NCBI RefSeq assembly: GCF_016801865.2 | Contig: NC_068939.1 | Span: 4,354,382 to 4,418,381, forward strand | Length of the DNA: 64,000 nt | Direction: 5' to 3' | Origin: Culex pipiens pallens | Taxonomy: Eukaryota; Arthropoda; Insecta; Diptera; Culicidae | In this document: positions 45,115 through 58,235 of the stretch, one piece after another | Position numbering within the stretch: the stretch's first letter is position 1 | Layout: each line of letters starts with the position of its first letter | The notes under the pieces: generated by a model | What the model saw: only the letters and a program-made list of their open reading frames with translations | Told to the model about the DNA's origin: nothing | Database searches by the model: none | Position numbers and translations under genes: made by a program

Positions 45115-47137
45115 AAGTTTTTGAAAGTTTTTGCATAAAAAAAAAGCATTTTGCAAAAAAAAACCATCATTAAGTAAGTCAACTAAAAAAATCAGTCACA
45201 ATATAATACTAATACAAAACGTTCTTCGGTGTAACGTTCCATTCGGTGAAATGACTTTCGGCGAGATGTCCATTAGGCAAAATGTACCAGATTCCAGCAA
45301 TAAAAAAAGTACGTTTTTCAAGCTCAATCCGATTGCTGTTTTTCTCTCAATCCAGAGCACAAAACTCATCATTCATTTCGATTGTTGCCAAATCACGTTC
45401 ACGTTCGAGTGGATGATAAAAAATAATACTTCGATTGCAAATATTTTCCCTCGTATCAATATTTGTTCTAAGCTTTTCCCGGTGAATATTATTGTGACGT
45501 CACGCCCGCTGTGCGTCACACCGCACTCTTTACCCGTTTCTCGCAACTGTGCCAATATAATTGATTCACGAGTATAAGTGATCACGTTCGCAAAACACAA
45601 GCATTGACAAAATAAAAGGGGGGACAAAAAATCCCCATTGATAACCATTAGCGTCGCTCGGTGGTGACGAGTTTCCGGTTAAAAATTCGGTGTCATTGTC
45701 TGCCCAAAAATAGACCCACGAGTGACGTTCAAAAATAGAATTTAAGGCTTACTCGCGTAGTAGCCTACGTCGATTCAGCGTCACCATTGATTGAGTCACC
45801 TCTCCGGCCTGAGCAGCAGCAGCTGTTCGCCGGAGTGGGTTGCTGCGATCGATAAAACCCAACTTTCCATTCTAATGGGGTTTGTAGATTTTAACTTTTC
45901 ACAATGATTGCCACGGCCTACTCGGTGCGTCCAGCCTGTTGATCCACCGCAATTTGTTTTAGGGAGGTGAAGGAGGGAAATTGGCATTTCATTTGCATAA
46001 ACCGCAACAATGCCCTCTCTCTACTACTCAATGCTAAGGGATTGGGACAAGCTGCAGATGAATGTTGTTTGCAAATGTCAGCCTGTCCCACCGGAAGCAC
46101 TTCAATGTTTAGGGCTTAATGGCACTGCTCGGGGGGTATTCGAAGGGATGGGGTTTGGCAGCTTGAAATTAGTTTGACAAGCAATAAATATTGATGCGAC
46201 GTTCTTTATTGCCTTGCAGAGGTGTGGCTTTTCTGTGCGGTGAAATACCTCATGAAAATCGCCATTTATATTCCGCATAAATTGGGAGACACAACGAGGA
46301 AGGGCCAAAAGGACGAAAATAGGAAAAAACCCCTCTTACGGTGCACGAAAATAGAAACCAGACACGGTGACTGACAATGATAAAACATGCAAGCATTACC
46401 GGAGCATCACTCTTCAAATCTAATTCTTTGTGCGCCACAACGAGATTCAGAGCACTTAAATTTCGTTCTGAGATTCGTCCCATTTTTTGTGGAAACTTTT
46501 AGCTTTTACAGTTTTCGAACATATTTTTGCCTAGATTGGTAAGCGGAATCAATAAAAACTGCTTTAACACAAATTTTATTTGGTCAGTTATATGAGATCT
46601 GAGTTTTATAATTATTTGAACAACTTTTAGTTGGTTATATACATCTAAATTTCGACAATTTGAGTTTAATGATTATACCTACATATCAATTTAATCAAAT
46701 TTTATTTCAAACAATAAAATTTCATTTTTTAGTTTTAGTTCGAATTTTTGGAACATTTTAAGCGAAAAACAAAATAAATAAAAAAAGTTAAGTCTCTTGT
46801 TGTGATGTCTAATTTCTCAATATTCTTTACTACTTTCATGGATTCTTTAGCCCCTTCAATTAGCAAACTTCGTTTATTTTGTTCTTTAACCTGATTCCTC
46901 TTTGCCTCGACAGTTCCTTCGATATTGACACAAATAGAGTCGATTGGTTAGGTACTGTTCTTCGTTATCCGAAACCAGGTTGATTTTTTTGAATATCAAA
47001 TTGTGACTTAAAACTGTGATTAGATATAAATTTAGTGACTTTTGATTAATAATGACTTTTTGAAAAAAAAAAAATAATCAAATTTCATTGATGTAAAACA
47101 CATTCATCAGATTGACCCTTGAACTTTATTTAGGTCA
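45115..47137. other. No gene seen
   Basis: 45226-45290 carries CATTCGGTGAAATGAC-type units like those near 10920. The 45780-46480 stretch is less AT-rich with short open frames but no domain or reliable splice pair. Confidence 0.4.
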
Positions 47138-47386
47138 CGAAAACGAAGTTGGCTTTATAGCTGTCGGCCACCATTGCTAGTACCAACCACTAGTGTCTTC
47201 CTTTTTATCTACAAGGACTTCGCCGCCCTGGTATCCTAAGTGTATGAAAGTATGGCACGGAGCGACAGCGCCGAATACCCATATTTACACAAAGATTTTT
47301 TTAGAGCGCCCGCCGCGGGATTCGAACCGGCGACCTCTGGATTGTGAGTCCAGTGCGCGGTTCGATTGATCCACACGGGTGGACGG
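47138..47386 (-). mobile_element. tRNA-derived SINE, nearly full-length copy
   Basis: On the minus strand a tRNA-like head (about 47386-47310) has a T-arm GCCGGTTCGAATCCCGC and an anticodon-like stem TTGGA-type around CTCACAA. A body follows, beginning TGTAAATATGGGTATTCGGC and ending AAGCCAACTTCGTTTT. The flanks ATTTAGGTCA (47128) and ATTTAGGATCA (47387) are an imperfect duplication. The head lacks a pairing acceptor stem, so it is not a working tRNA. The body recurs at 53166-53327. Confidence 0.65.
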
Positions 47387-47784
47387 ATTTAGGATCAAGT
47401 TGTTTTTAAAAAATATACAAAAATTATGTGATTTTTGTTCAATTCTCTGAAATATAAACAATGTAACAAAAAAAAAAGTTATTTAAAAATGTTTAAAATG
47501 TTTATTGCTATTCTGAATGAAATACGTTCTATCTGCGATATTAAGTTTAAAATAAAAGTCTTTCAAATTATTATCCAACTTCAAAAAACGAACCAATACA
47601 CGATTTGTTTTGATCAAGTTGCCGAGTGACAAGTTTTAAATCTTTTATGTTTATTTAGATTTGCAAGTCGTTTCTTTTTTATTCAGAAATCTGAATTATA
47701 TTTCAACCGAGAAAATATCAAAAATGTCTTTAATTTTTTGATAGTCATGATACTTGTTATTTTATAATTTTGTATTTTTGTACC
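47387..47784. other. AT-rich, no gene seen
   Basis: This lies between a SINE and the retro-insertion; nothing was recognised. Confidence 0.35.
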
Positions 47785-47805
47785 AGTTGCAGGGACAATT
47801 GTAAC
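47785..47805. repeat. Left 21-bp target duplication
   Basis: Identical over 21 bp to 48888-48908 (core GTTGCAGGGACAATTGTAAC). It brackets the insertion 47806-48887. Confidence 0.85.
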
Positions 47806-48887
47806 AGGGGATCGAAGCAGTCTACGATTGGAGAAAGACGACAAAAATTTTCGCTGCTGCTTTTCTTTGAATTTTTGTTCCAAAAAATAAAAAGTGGTTC
47901 CGGAACTAACCAGTGCAGTGGTGAATGGTGTTGTTCGTGGTGGAAATGTTCAAGATTTTGAACAGGACGGTTCAAACAAGGACGTGGCTCGTTCCGGGTC
48001 GGACGCGGAACTGCTATGGAACGCGGAAGCCTTCGAAACTTCCCCGACGACCAGGGTGGATGTGGGCTCGCCTGGAAATGGACAACTTCCGGGAGTCTGA
48101 AGGAACTGACCCAAATTGGAAAGGTGGCGAGCGCAGATAGCGAAGCGGTCGTCGGTCTCCTCGTGGATGGACTCGTCGAGGTCAAAACCCTGCAAACGAA
48201 ACGGGAATCGGAGCCTTGGCGCACGGTTTAGTTCGTCGGAACCAGTTAAGGTGGAACGCAGTTGCAGCGGGGAGGTTCCGTTGCCGCAGTTTCCACGAAA
48301 GGAGAGAAAGGAAGACGACGAAGCAGATTACGAGTGGGGCGGCGGCAAGCTGAAGCAGCCCAAGCAGGAACCAGGCATGCGAGACCTTTGAAGAGAAGCT
48401 ATTTTGAAAATGTTATCAACTGGTGAGCTCGTTCTTTTTATAAGACAACCATACTTTCATTTATTCTGACATACACACACATCAATGAACACAAACCACG
48501 CCAATATTACTATATACGCGGTAGGGTGTTCCTTTGGTCGTTCGCTGTGAGTTGTGGATTGCCTGCTTCTCTAATGAAGGTTCGACTAGGGGGGCATGCT
48601 TATTAATTTCTCGTCGCTCCATACCCTCAGTGACGTAATGGGAGCAAGGGCGTCTATACAAAGTGTCCCTACACCCGCTACAAATTTCCGGTGCTTGGGG
48701 AGGGGAAAGGGGTTTCTTTTTATTCTTTGCGCCGGTATTTGTAGCACTAAAACTCGTGCAAAAAAACTTATGCACGTGGGTGTACAGATTACAGAGTAAA
48801 AGATGATCGAATTGTTCACCTAGCGCTCACATGTGTTTCGGGACCAAGTTGCCTGCGGGTATGGGGATCATACATACATACATACAT
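47806..48887 (+). mobile_element. Retro-insertion of unknown content with (CATA)n tail
   Basis: The 1082-bp insert is flanked by identical 21-bp duplications and ends on the right in a short CATACATACATA run. That pattern fits a target-primed retrotransposition product on the plus strand, truncated at its 5' end. It is much more GC-rich than its surroundings up to about 48390. Broken plus-strand frames follow one another (47894-48100, 48016-48231, 48116-48391) with segments like VNGVVRGGNVQDFEQDG and EADYEWGGGKLKQPKQEPG, suggesting a decayed protein-coding stretch. The part after 48391 looks like a 3' untranslated region. No reverse transcriptase motif is visible. It may be a LINE 3' end or a processed copy of a host mRNA. 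Confidence 0.6.
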
Positions 48888-48908
48888 AGTTGCAGGGACA
48901 ATTGTAAC
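48888..48908. repeat. Right 21-bp target duplication
   Basis: Partner of 47785-47805, directly following the CATA tail. Confidence 0.85.
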
Positions 48909-51736
48909 CGAGTTCTTTATGATCTTGAAAAAGATGCATAAAAAATCCTCAAATTGCTATGAAAACCAAATATCAGTATTGTCTTCTAATTTGTCAACAT
49001 ATTTTTTACTTGAAAAATTGAAATAATAGAGACCAAACAATATGTTTACCGATCTGTGGTCCCAAAATTCAAAATTTTCAAAATGTCTTAAAAAGTCTAT
49101 TTGATTAAAAATACATGAATAGTTTACAATTGATTTAACATGTTTTTTTCAGTAAAAAATAAAATTTTTGTCAATAATTCTAGATTACTTAAAAAAAACA
49201 ATTAATGCACCATGGGTTTCCTATAAACATAGGACCTTTTGAAAAAGTAAGCGAGAAATTTATCTTTGCCTCCTCATTTTAGGGAAAATTTTGAAGGGGG
49301 AATACAGGGCAAAAACCTTAAAAAAAAGTCGAAATGACCTTATAAGACATCATTCAGATATTTTCAATTTAAAATCAATTGTATGTATAAATCAGTAAGG
49401 AATAAATTGTTTGCAATTTTTAAAACATCTTGATAAGTTTGGTGAAGTTAACAAAACAAAAAGTTGCAACTTTGCTTTAAATCACAGAAAAAAGATTTGT
49501 CATAAACAAATCAATTTTAACTGCCGTCAAAACCAATTTCGAATCATAAACCAATCTTTTTTACATTTTCTGATTTTTTTTTCTTCTGAAAATGCTAAAA
49601 AATTGAAGATAAATTCTGTATCAATAACAGATATTTTTTTTATTCAGAAACTAACTTTAACAGTTTTAATGGAAAATTTACAAAAATTTAATCCATTTTC
49701 TGATCTGTACTTGAAAATATTGACTGTAGTCTTAAAATAGTCCCAACAATTTTGAATTTATATTTAGTTTATTTTAAATAACTTTCAAAGGTAAAAACTA
49801 ATTTTCGATTGCGAACAATATTCCATGCCATTCCGTTTGTATTTTATTTTTATTTCAATTTTGCGAAAAACAGTCTCCAACCGGTATTTCCTCCCAAGCT
49901 GCCAATGTCAATCTGGTATACGATATAAGATTATTCTTTGAAATCACAATTTTGAACTTTTCAATTATAATTTTATTTTAAGACCCAAAACATGACCCCA
50001 CACCCTTTCATCGCACAACCCTTCACAGCATTCCAGCTGTAACTGAGCTCTACCTTCCGTGCCAATCTGCAGTCTCTGCAGCAGTAGCAGATCATCTCGT
50101 CCTCGTCATCAACCTTCGCAGCGCAGAGTGCCTCTTTACACAAACATCCCAAAAAACCATGAGATGACAAAACCAGAGATTCGCATGTTTTTTTCCCCCG
50201 GTCCAAATGTGAGGGGGTTTTTGCTTTTGTCGAGTCAGATTTTTGTGTTTGGAGCTTCTTTTCTGTGCTTTCAGTGGATGAAAAGGATTATCCACTGTGT
50301 GCAACGTCGTATCAGTAAAGCGACGGAGAGTCTTCAGGTCGGATTAGCTTTTCCGGTGAATGTTTTCCCTTGCAAAAGTTGGAGTCAACAATGACAAGGG
50401 GGGAAGCACATTTGCATAAACTGATTGTAATGGGTGGTTATTTGTTTTGTTAATAGGGGTATGATTAAGAATGGTACTTGAGTTAGCATAGTTGGTGGGA
50501 ATTTGAATTAAAAGTTTCTTGAAATGCGAAATGAGCTTGAAAAAATGTTTTCTAGTTGTTTACCAATCCAAGTAGCCATTGAGTGGCGGTAAAAGAAAAC
50601 AAAACCCTCCTCATTAGTCACAGCCTACTAACAACAAACGACTGTTGCTGAAATCGGTCCTTGCCCCTCGACGTATCCTGGCAAACTCCAATCGATCATC
50701 GTAGCAAACCATGCTTCGACTGACTTTCACGTTTCTTTTTCCATGCGTCTGGCTCGGTTGAGATTTGTTTTGACGGATGGCATGCTGCCGGCTGCCGGTG
50801 ACGATTGGTCTGGTCCAGTGCCTGGCTAATTGTTGAACGTGCCAAGTGGCCATAGCTGGCACTTAATCTGGGAGTATTTTTTCCACCACGCACAACGTAT
50901 TCTTGTTTCAATTTCACCGACACCCAATACACATTGGCATTCACGGTGGTTCATGAATAGTTAATCGAACACGAAGGGAAAAGGGGGGAATGACACTGAC
51001 AGTGACAACGGGTTTCGGATTGTCCCAGATAACGGAGCGGCGGTGTGTGTGTGGTTGGGCGAGATAGAGGCCACGTGAGACACGTGGTCACCATCATTCC
51101 TGTCGGCGACGACACAGATGACACAAGTAGCGTGACATACTGCGATCCGAGTGAATGTGCCACGCCATCATTATGGGTGGATTAATCATAATGCGTTTCT
51201 TAGTGGGGGACGGTGGATTGTTAGTGTGCATGGTTGTGTACGTGTGTAGGGTCCTAATCGCGTGATCGCAACGGGGCAGGATTAAGGCGATTGTCAGTCT
51301 GGTTGCCGCCCATACCGTGTTCACTTACTTTGGTTGTAATCTGATGAATGAATTGTGCATGAAGTATCTGAACCAGCACAGTCTTGGAAAGTGACGTAAA
51401 TGCCATGTCATTGTGATTTAAAATGGCAAAAAGAAATTTGTTGACATTACCTATATTTCATAATAGGGTTGTTTAACATCTCAGCTCATCGGTTTGCGTA
51501 ATTTTAATCGATTTTGAGTGATTTATACTCAAACTGTACTAAAAACTCTCAAATTTGATTCAAAAGTCAAAAGCAACATTTCAAATCTCTTTTAAATAGT
51601 TAGTTCTCTGAGACTTTGGTAAATGATTTTTTTTAGCAAGCTCGTTTGGCATGTCTTATGAAAATATTTTTCAAGATATTTTTTTTTCTTTTACCGTGCA
51701 CTTTATCAAAACAAAAATTCTTTTCATAAGGTCAAT
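48909..51736. other. No gene seen
   Basis: AT-rich to about 49980, then a less AT-rich stretch (49980-51330) with overlapping short open frames on both strands. None has a domain or splice context that I can support. Confidence 0.4.
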
Positions 51737-52140
51737 GAGTAATTCTCTAGAATTTCACAAAAATTTCATGATTTTTTAATTTTTGATTTCAATTTTTCCG
51801 TGCAATCCCTAAGCCAGAAGGAGCTATTTTGCATATTTTTTTTCCATGCAATTTTGCCGTTCGGTCATAAATAAAGGAAATGTGAATATTCGGCAATCTA
51901 AACTTTTACAAGGGATTTCTGATCGATTTGACTTTTTCGGCAAAATTGTAGCTTATGATTACGATTTTTTCTGAAAAAATAGCTACACGAAACATAAAAA
52001 CCCGACCTCCACTAAAAGTTGAATTCCCAAAATACGTATGTTTTACTTTTAGATTTGTTTTTTTTTATTTATTAGGCTGGTACAAATTTTATTTCAAGTT
52101 TTTGTCCCTTCCAACTTGGCCCGAAAAATCAAGGAGCAAA
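51737..52140. repeat. Decayed family A copy
   Basis: It starts near TGAGTAATTCTCTAGAAT and carries a TTCGGCAAAATTGTAGCTTA block, parallel to 20161-20405. Confidence 0.5.
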
Positions 52141-53150
52141 AAAATATTTTTTTCAAAAAACTTCTAAATTTCATTGTTTGTTTTCGCTAAAATTTTTGTT
52201 TTCGTCAAATCTTACATTATTTGAAAACTAATGATTGCAAAACAACTGAACTAGTGTAAAATGCATTTAAAAAAAATCCCATGCAAATTTTGAAACGATG
52301 GCTTGTTATTTCAATATTTATATTTTTTATTTATTTTTATTTTTTAAGATTTTTTTGTTCTCTTCTATAAGAATAATTTCTGAATTTTACAAAGAGAGTA
52401 ATTCTTTGGAATGGCTTAAAGCAATTATTTTGGATTTTTCATATGCTGAGTTAGATGTATACCTAATAAATTTAATTATGCAAAATGGCTGCTTTTGACA
52501 TACTCCCTATGTAAAAAGTTTCATTCAAATCAGAATTTTCAAAGAAAAGTCAAATAGCGAAACATGGAGAATTTTTCATTTATTTAGAATTATTTCCTTC
52601 GTTGCTGTTAAATAAGAATATTGAAATTGAAAGTCATAATATACAAAAACAAACATTTATTCAAAAAAAAATCTAAGTTTTGAAAATTTAATAGTTCTAA
52701 CTTAAAATTTTTTTTGCCAACAAATATGTTCCCAAATTTTAAATATTTTTAATCAGATATAAAGTTTGAACACTAATTTATCACCTTTTTCAATAATCGA
52801 GTGATCACCAACAAAGTAGATCCCTAATAGATGCATTAACCCTAAATAATAGAGTAAAAGGTGGAGGTGATTCAATGTAATTCAAGAGATTGTTCCAAAT
52901 CATGTGTAGCAAGAATCATCACAATCAGCTAATTTTAATAAAGTAGGTAAGGGTAATTTCAGCTGCTAAAAGCTAAAATTCAAAAATCTTTTGGTGCTGC
53001 AGGTGTTAAACTAGGAAAAACAATGCAAGAAAATGGATTTTGGATTATTTTATAGTAAACTACACTTAAATTTGCATTGCAATTTTGTTGAAATTAATTG
53101 AGACAATTTTGACATTGAAAAATATAGGTCAACAAATTTATATCAACATG
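52141..53150. other. AT-rich, no gene seen
   Basis: No open frame beyond about 66 codons and no recognisable element end. Confidence 0.4.
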
Positions 53151-53165
53151 TTACATATCTCCAAA

Positions 53166-53327
53166 TCTAAAATTCTTAGTGTAAATATGGGTATTCGGCG
53201 CCGTCGCTCCGTGCCATACTTTCATACACTTAGGAGCCCAGGGCGGCGAAGTCCTTGTAGATGAAAAGGAAGACACTAGTGGTTGGTACTAGCAATAGTG
53301 GCCGACAGCTATAAAGTCAACTTCGTT
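53166..53327 (+). mobile_element. 5'-truncated SINE copy
   Basis: The 162-bp body matches the body of 47138-47386 (TGTAAATATGGGTATTCGGC through AACTTCGTT) but lacks the tRNA-like head. It is bracketed by a 15-bp duplication TTACATATCTCCAAA (53151-53165 and 53328-53342), so truncation happened at insertion. Confidence 0.8.
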
Positions 53328-53342
53328 TTACATATCTCCAAA

Positions 53343-56089
53343 GATTTTAAACAGCAATTTAAACGTATTTAAAAACACAGTAAATTAAAAAAAATCAGGA
53401 AGTTACACGATTTGATAAATTACCTATTTTTTTGTAATATTCATGTTTTTATGGAAAATATTACCATATTTTTATTGAGTATAACAAAAAAATCTTAATC
53501 GTTTAGAGTAAACATTTTTTTTCAAAAAAAAAAAACCAGGACTATATTTATCATAATAAAATTCCGTTACATGATTCTATTGTTTTAATCATCCACATAG
53601 CATTTAATGTAAACCAGCACCAATTAAAATTGAATAATACCTTAAATTTCAGTCCAGCAGCAATTACCGAAAACCTTTAACAATACAACCTACTTGAACG
53701 ATGCAGTCTTTCAGTACTTATTTACCAAATCCACCAGTCAGCACCAAACTGTGTGTTTTACCTGCAATGAAAAAGAAACGGAAAAGATTCCAATTAGAGC
53801 CCAACCTCAAAAACCATTCCATCCAAGCGAGCTTTCAAGCTCGAATGAAAGACGAATCTCGTTTAATTATTTATTAAAGTTTCTCCATCATCATCGTCGT
53901 CGTCGTAGTAGCAGCAGCATCCGCGAAAGCAGCAGTTTCAGCATCAACTTCTCTCAAACCGAATGCAATTACATCGCCCCCAAAAACGACTCTCCTAATG
54001 CCATTAGGGCGGTAGCGGTTGGTTTATGCTCATCAGACCTCAAATTGCAGTTGTTCGTTCGTTCTTGAGCTGTTTCCGCGCTATCTTGGCTGGTGGGAAA
54101 TTTTTCAGGGAACTGTGGCAAGAAGAACATTTATGAAGTCTCATAATCCTCAGAGTGAATGTCTTTTAAAAGTTGAAGATGAACTTTGGAACATGATGTT
54201 TCGTGGCAATGTTTTTTTTCTGAGCGTTATTTAAAAGGAAATTTTTAATTAAACATTTTCAGTTATTTTTTTCTTATTTGGGTAGGTTTCAAAAGCAATC
54301 AAGCCTAATTACAAAGTCGTTCCGGCAGGGTGCCCTCAGACATCATAATCTCGTGCAGTCTCCGGAAGAATGGACACATTTTCAGTTGTCGGTCCTTGAA
54401 ACTGAAAATTACGAAGACGCCAAATTGCGTCAAATTTATCACGGTCAAGAATCCTGTTTAACGTGGCACAAAAAAATTGCATAATTTCTTCCAGTGTTTA
54501 TCGTAGTAGTCCTTGGAGGAGGATGATTTTTAAAATTAATTTGTTACAGAAATGATTTGAAATTTTAAATAGATGTGTTATTTAAAACATCTACAATATT
54601 CAAACTTTAATTTTTCATCATTAAAATTTCCATTGAGCCCTGTTTGTAACCCATCCCAAAATCACTCCCATAACCAAAACTTGTGACAGCCAAAAATGTC
54701 AAAAGTCCTCGGAAATGGGTCACGAGTAACAACAATCCAACGTGACAAATGAATTAATTATGCAAATGTAAACAGAATTTTGCAAATGTCTCCCCTCCCC
54801 ACCCCCCGTCATCCAAGCATGTCAGTTGAAAAAGTGGTGCTCGAAAAGTTTGACAAATGATCGTGAAGGCTGCCGCTGCTTCCAACTCTCGGCGGCGCCA
54901 ACTTGGATGGAAGTTGAAATTGATTTTTCCACCACCACCGGAGGGCGAAGTGACTGGGTTGTTTTTGTTTGTTTTTGCGGGTTTTTAGGTGTTTTACAAA
55001 CAGGACGGCTGCTTCCTCCTACTTTTTGGTGAATGAATGAAAAGGCAATTAAAGTGTACTAATTAATTGGATTACCGGGGGGCGATTTTCGGGGAATAAA
55101 TTGGATAAAATATATATTCTGAGAGGGAATGGAATGGACGGGCTCTGGTGATGATTTATGCAAAATTTATGGATTGCTGACATTTGCGAATTTCACCGAT
55201 TTTACACGAATGACAGGGTAAATTAATTATTGAACAGATATGCGGAAAGATAACCGGAATGACGGCGGGAGCTTTCTGTGGAACTGACAAAGTAACTGAC
55301 AGGACGATGAACAGATTTCAGCTGGTTTTACAGCGCGCGTTTTTTTTTACTCGAAATGCAACGTAAATTGCATAATTTATCAGCAAGTATGTGCGCTCTG
55401 ACGTGACTTTGCTAGAACAGGAGTGTGCAAGAGCACGTTACTTCATTTTTTGTGCGATCCATTCCGTTCAATTAAGTCATTTTGCAGGTGAGTGCAAAAA
55501 GACGTAATTCACCGATCGAATCATCGAAGCCATTAATTTTCATTTTAACCGTGAACTCGCATGGCACTCTTCGTTAGACGAAATCGATATCAACATGTCA
55601 ACCCAGAGATAAAACTGTATCGAAGTAGCCCAAAGTCCCCGTCCGTCCATCATTACGAAAAGTCAGTCAAATTATGTCATGGCGAATGTGATGGACGATA
55701 ACACTCATACACACACAAATGCGGACACAAACACTGACAGCAACGAAAAAAGGGCTGTGAATTTTGCCGGTTGGTCCTGACAAGCCCCCAAAGGCGAGGC
55801 GAGGTTTCACAGGAAAATTTGATACGTGGGCGCTCAGACAACTGTCCACGTGTTACGACTGCGAGACTAGAAGGTGGAATTATTATGATAGTAAAATAAT
55901 ACATTTTTAATGGGCATTCACTCATACGTGTGTGCGTGTATGTGTGTTTGAGAGTGGGGACATTTGTTTCTGACATTAAACTATTGATTAGCATCAGAAG
56001 TTTTCTTTAAAAAAACAATAATATGTGCATGCTATTAAAATATGTACTGAAAGAAACAAATGGTTTACATATTAAACACACCCAAAGTA
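53343..56089. other. No gene seen
   Basis: A 124-codon open frame at 53694-54068 contains a trinucleotide run (CATCATCATCGTCGTCGTCG) giving His/Arg/Ser stretches; it is probably not a gene. The rest has no supportable feature. Confidence 0.4.
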
Positions 56090-56155
56090 CAGTCCAGACC
56101 CAATTATACTAAGTTTTGATTATCCGAAGGTTTGTATGGGACTTCGGATAATCAA
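56090..56155. repeat. Solo end of a TA-inserting MITE
   Basis: CAGTCCAGACCCAATTATAC, preceded by TA, matches the terminus of 58459-58695. A partial inverse (CTTCGGATAATCAAATC) follows shortly, but a matching far end was not found. Confidence 0.45.
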
Positions 56156-56248
56156 ATCATAAACATAGAAAAAATCTTTTGGATATTTTATTTTCTTACT
56201 CTTAACATTGAATTTAAGTTCTGCGACCCCATTGTAGTCAAATTTGAA

Positions 56249-58026
56249 TACCCGAGCAGACGGAAATAATTTGGGAAGGGCAGTTTTTGATATTGTGAGA
56301 AGATCGAAATATGTTATTGGGATGATCGGATAAGTTGTTAAAATAACAAAAATCAATAACAAAGATTTGTTCGAAGAATAACATAAACTGTTATTATGTT
56401 GTTATTGCAATAACAAACCAATAACACTGAAGGAATCATGAAGGAATAACAAGATTTGTTATTTTGTGCGGAGAGGTGGAGCAGCATAATAACAAAAAAT
56501 GTTATTGAACTGGGATGTCTCCATAACAAAAAAAGTTATTGTTTTGGTTTATTTGTAATTTGCAAATAAACCTGCAGTTGCCATAACTCCTCTGTACTAG
56601 TCAGGGCTGCAGAGTCGGGTACCTCCAAGCGACTTTGAATCCATACTTTGAAGACAACTCCGACTCTGGATGCAGGATATGACGTCAACGACGACTTCAG
56701 CTCTCCAAAAATACCCGACTTCACAGATTCCGACTCCAAGTAAAAGTTGCTGAAAATTAGATGAATCCGATGCAGTCTCCGAGGTCTCACTCTAGCTCGA
56801 ACTTCAACGTCAGCTCCGACTTCCTGGCTCTGTGAAAATAATAACAGTTTTTGTTATTCACACTTCAAAAATTCTCAATAAATAAATCCATTCCGTTAGG
56901 GAATATCCCTTAGGGGGTATATCAAATAATAAAAAAAATCAACTTTTAAAATTTCAATTTTTTAGAATAATTTTAGCTTAAGGACCCCATTTCATGGCCA
57001 AAATAATGACCCCGACGAAATTGGTCAAAATTATCCCATAGTTCTAGCCAATTTTAGCAAAGTCCCATAGGGGGTATATCAAATAATTAAAAAAATAAGC
57101 TTTCAAAATTTCCACATTTTAGAATAATTTTAGCTTAAGGACCCCATTTCAGGGCCAAAATAATGACCCTGACGAAATTGGTCAAAATTATCCCATAGTT
57201 CTAACCATTTTAAACAAAGCCCTTTAGAAGGTATATCAAATAATTAAAAAAATCAAATTTTAAAATTTCAACTTTTCAGAATAATTTTTGCTTAAGGACT
57301 CCATTTCATGACCAAAATAATGATCCCGACGAAATTAATCAAAATTATCCCATAGTTCAAGCCAATTTTAAACAAAGTCCCTTAGGGGGTATATCAAATA
57401 ATTAAAAAAATCAACTTTCAAAATTTCAACTTTTTAGAATAATTTTAGCTTAAGGACCCCATTTCATGGCCAAAATAATGACCCTGACGAAATTGGTCAA
57501 AATTATCCCATAGTTCTAACCATTTTAAACAAAGTCCTTTAGGGGGTATATCAAATAATTAAAAAAATCAACTTTCAAAATTTCAACTTTTTAGAATAAT
57601 TTTGACTTAAGGACCCCATTTCATGGCCAAAATAATGACCCCGACGAAATTAGACAAAATTATCCCAAAGATCTAAACATATTTAACAAAAGAAAAAATA
57701 ATAACAGATTGTGTTATGGACACTTAGAAACTTTTCCATTTGTGCGATTTATGGTAATTTTATTTCTAAGTCAGTATACCGAACGAATAACAAATTTTGT
57801 TATTAGGAGAGATTTGAAATGTATAACATTTTCTCTTATTAGCGTGTTATTAAACATTTTCAATATAATATCACTTCAATACCAAATTTTGTTATTTTAT
57901 CAGAAACTGTTATTATTTTTTCTTCTTGAAGTTGAACTTCAGGATAAAATAATAACACTTTTTGTTATTTTAACAGGATTTGTTATTGAAATATTATTAA
58001 TTTTGTTATTACCGTCTGCCCGGGTA
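56249..58026. mobile_element. TIR element with internal tandem array
   Basis: The ends TACCCGAGCAGACGG and CCGTCTGCCCGGGTA are inverted (about 19 of 22 bases match over the terminal 22). Inside, many AACAAA...TTTGTTAT palindromes flank a tandem array (56911-57690). There is no transposase. It is a non-autonomous DNA element of about 1.8 kb. Confidence 0.7.
56911..57690. repeat. Five tandem copies of a roughly 157-bp unit
   Basis: Units begin near 56911, 57068, 57224, 57382 and 57539, each with GGGTATATCAAATAAT, a TAGCTTAAGGACCCCATTTC phrase and CAAAATTATCCCATAGTTCT. Divergence between units is low. Confidence 0.9.
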
Positions 58027-58235
58027 GTTGATTTTCTTTTTAATGAAAACAGTAATTTATGAAACAAGTTGCAACAAAAAAATAGAACTTTTCAGCACTT
58101 TTATTGAAAGGTATTAATTTTCCATTCTGTTATTTTTGGTAGGGAAAAGTAGGCCGTTTCGTTTCTCCAAGAAGGACAGGAGAAGTTGACAGTTTCACAG
58201 TGGAATTGCAAAAAGGTATTTTTTCAATATTTCAG

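Noticed and set aside
47310..47386. tRNA-Val-like gene
   Set aside because: The T-arm and anticodon loop are good but the acceptor ends do not pair, and it is fused to a repeat body found elsewhere.
47950..48195. 81-codon minus-strand frame (GFDLDESIHEETDD...) as an upstream SLO2 exon
   Set aside because: The first residues loosely recall the acidic KCNT N-terminus, but no donor gives the required phase, and the block lies inside an insertion with target duplications.
53694..54068. 124-codon open frame with His/Arg/Ser runs
   Set aside because: Low-complexity trinucleotide sequence, no domain, and no convincing splice or promoter context.
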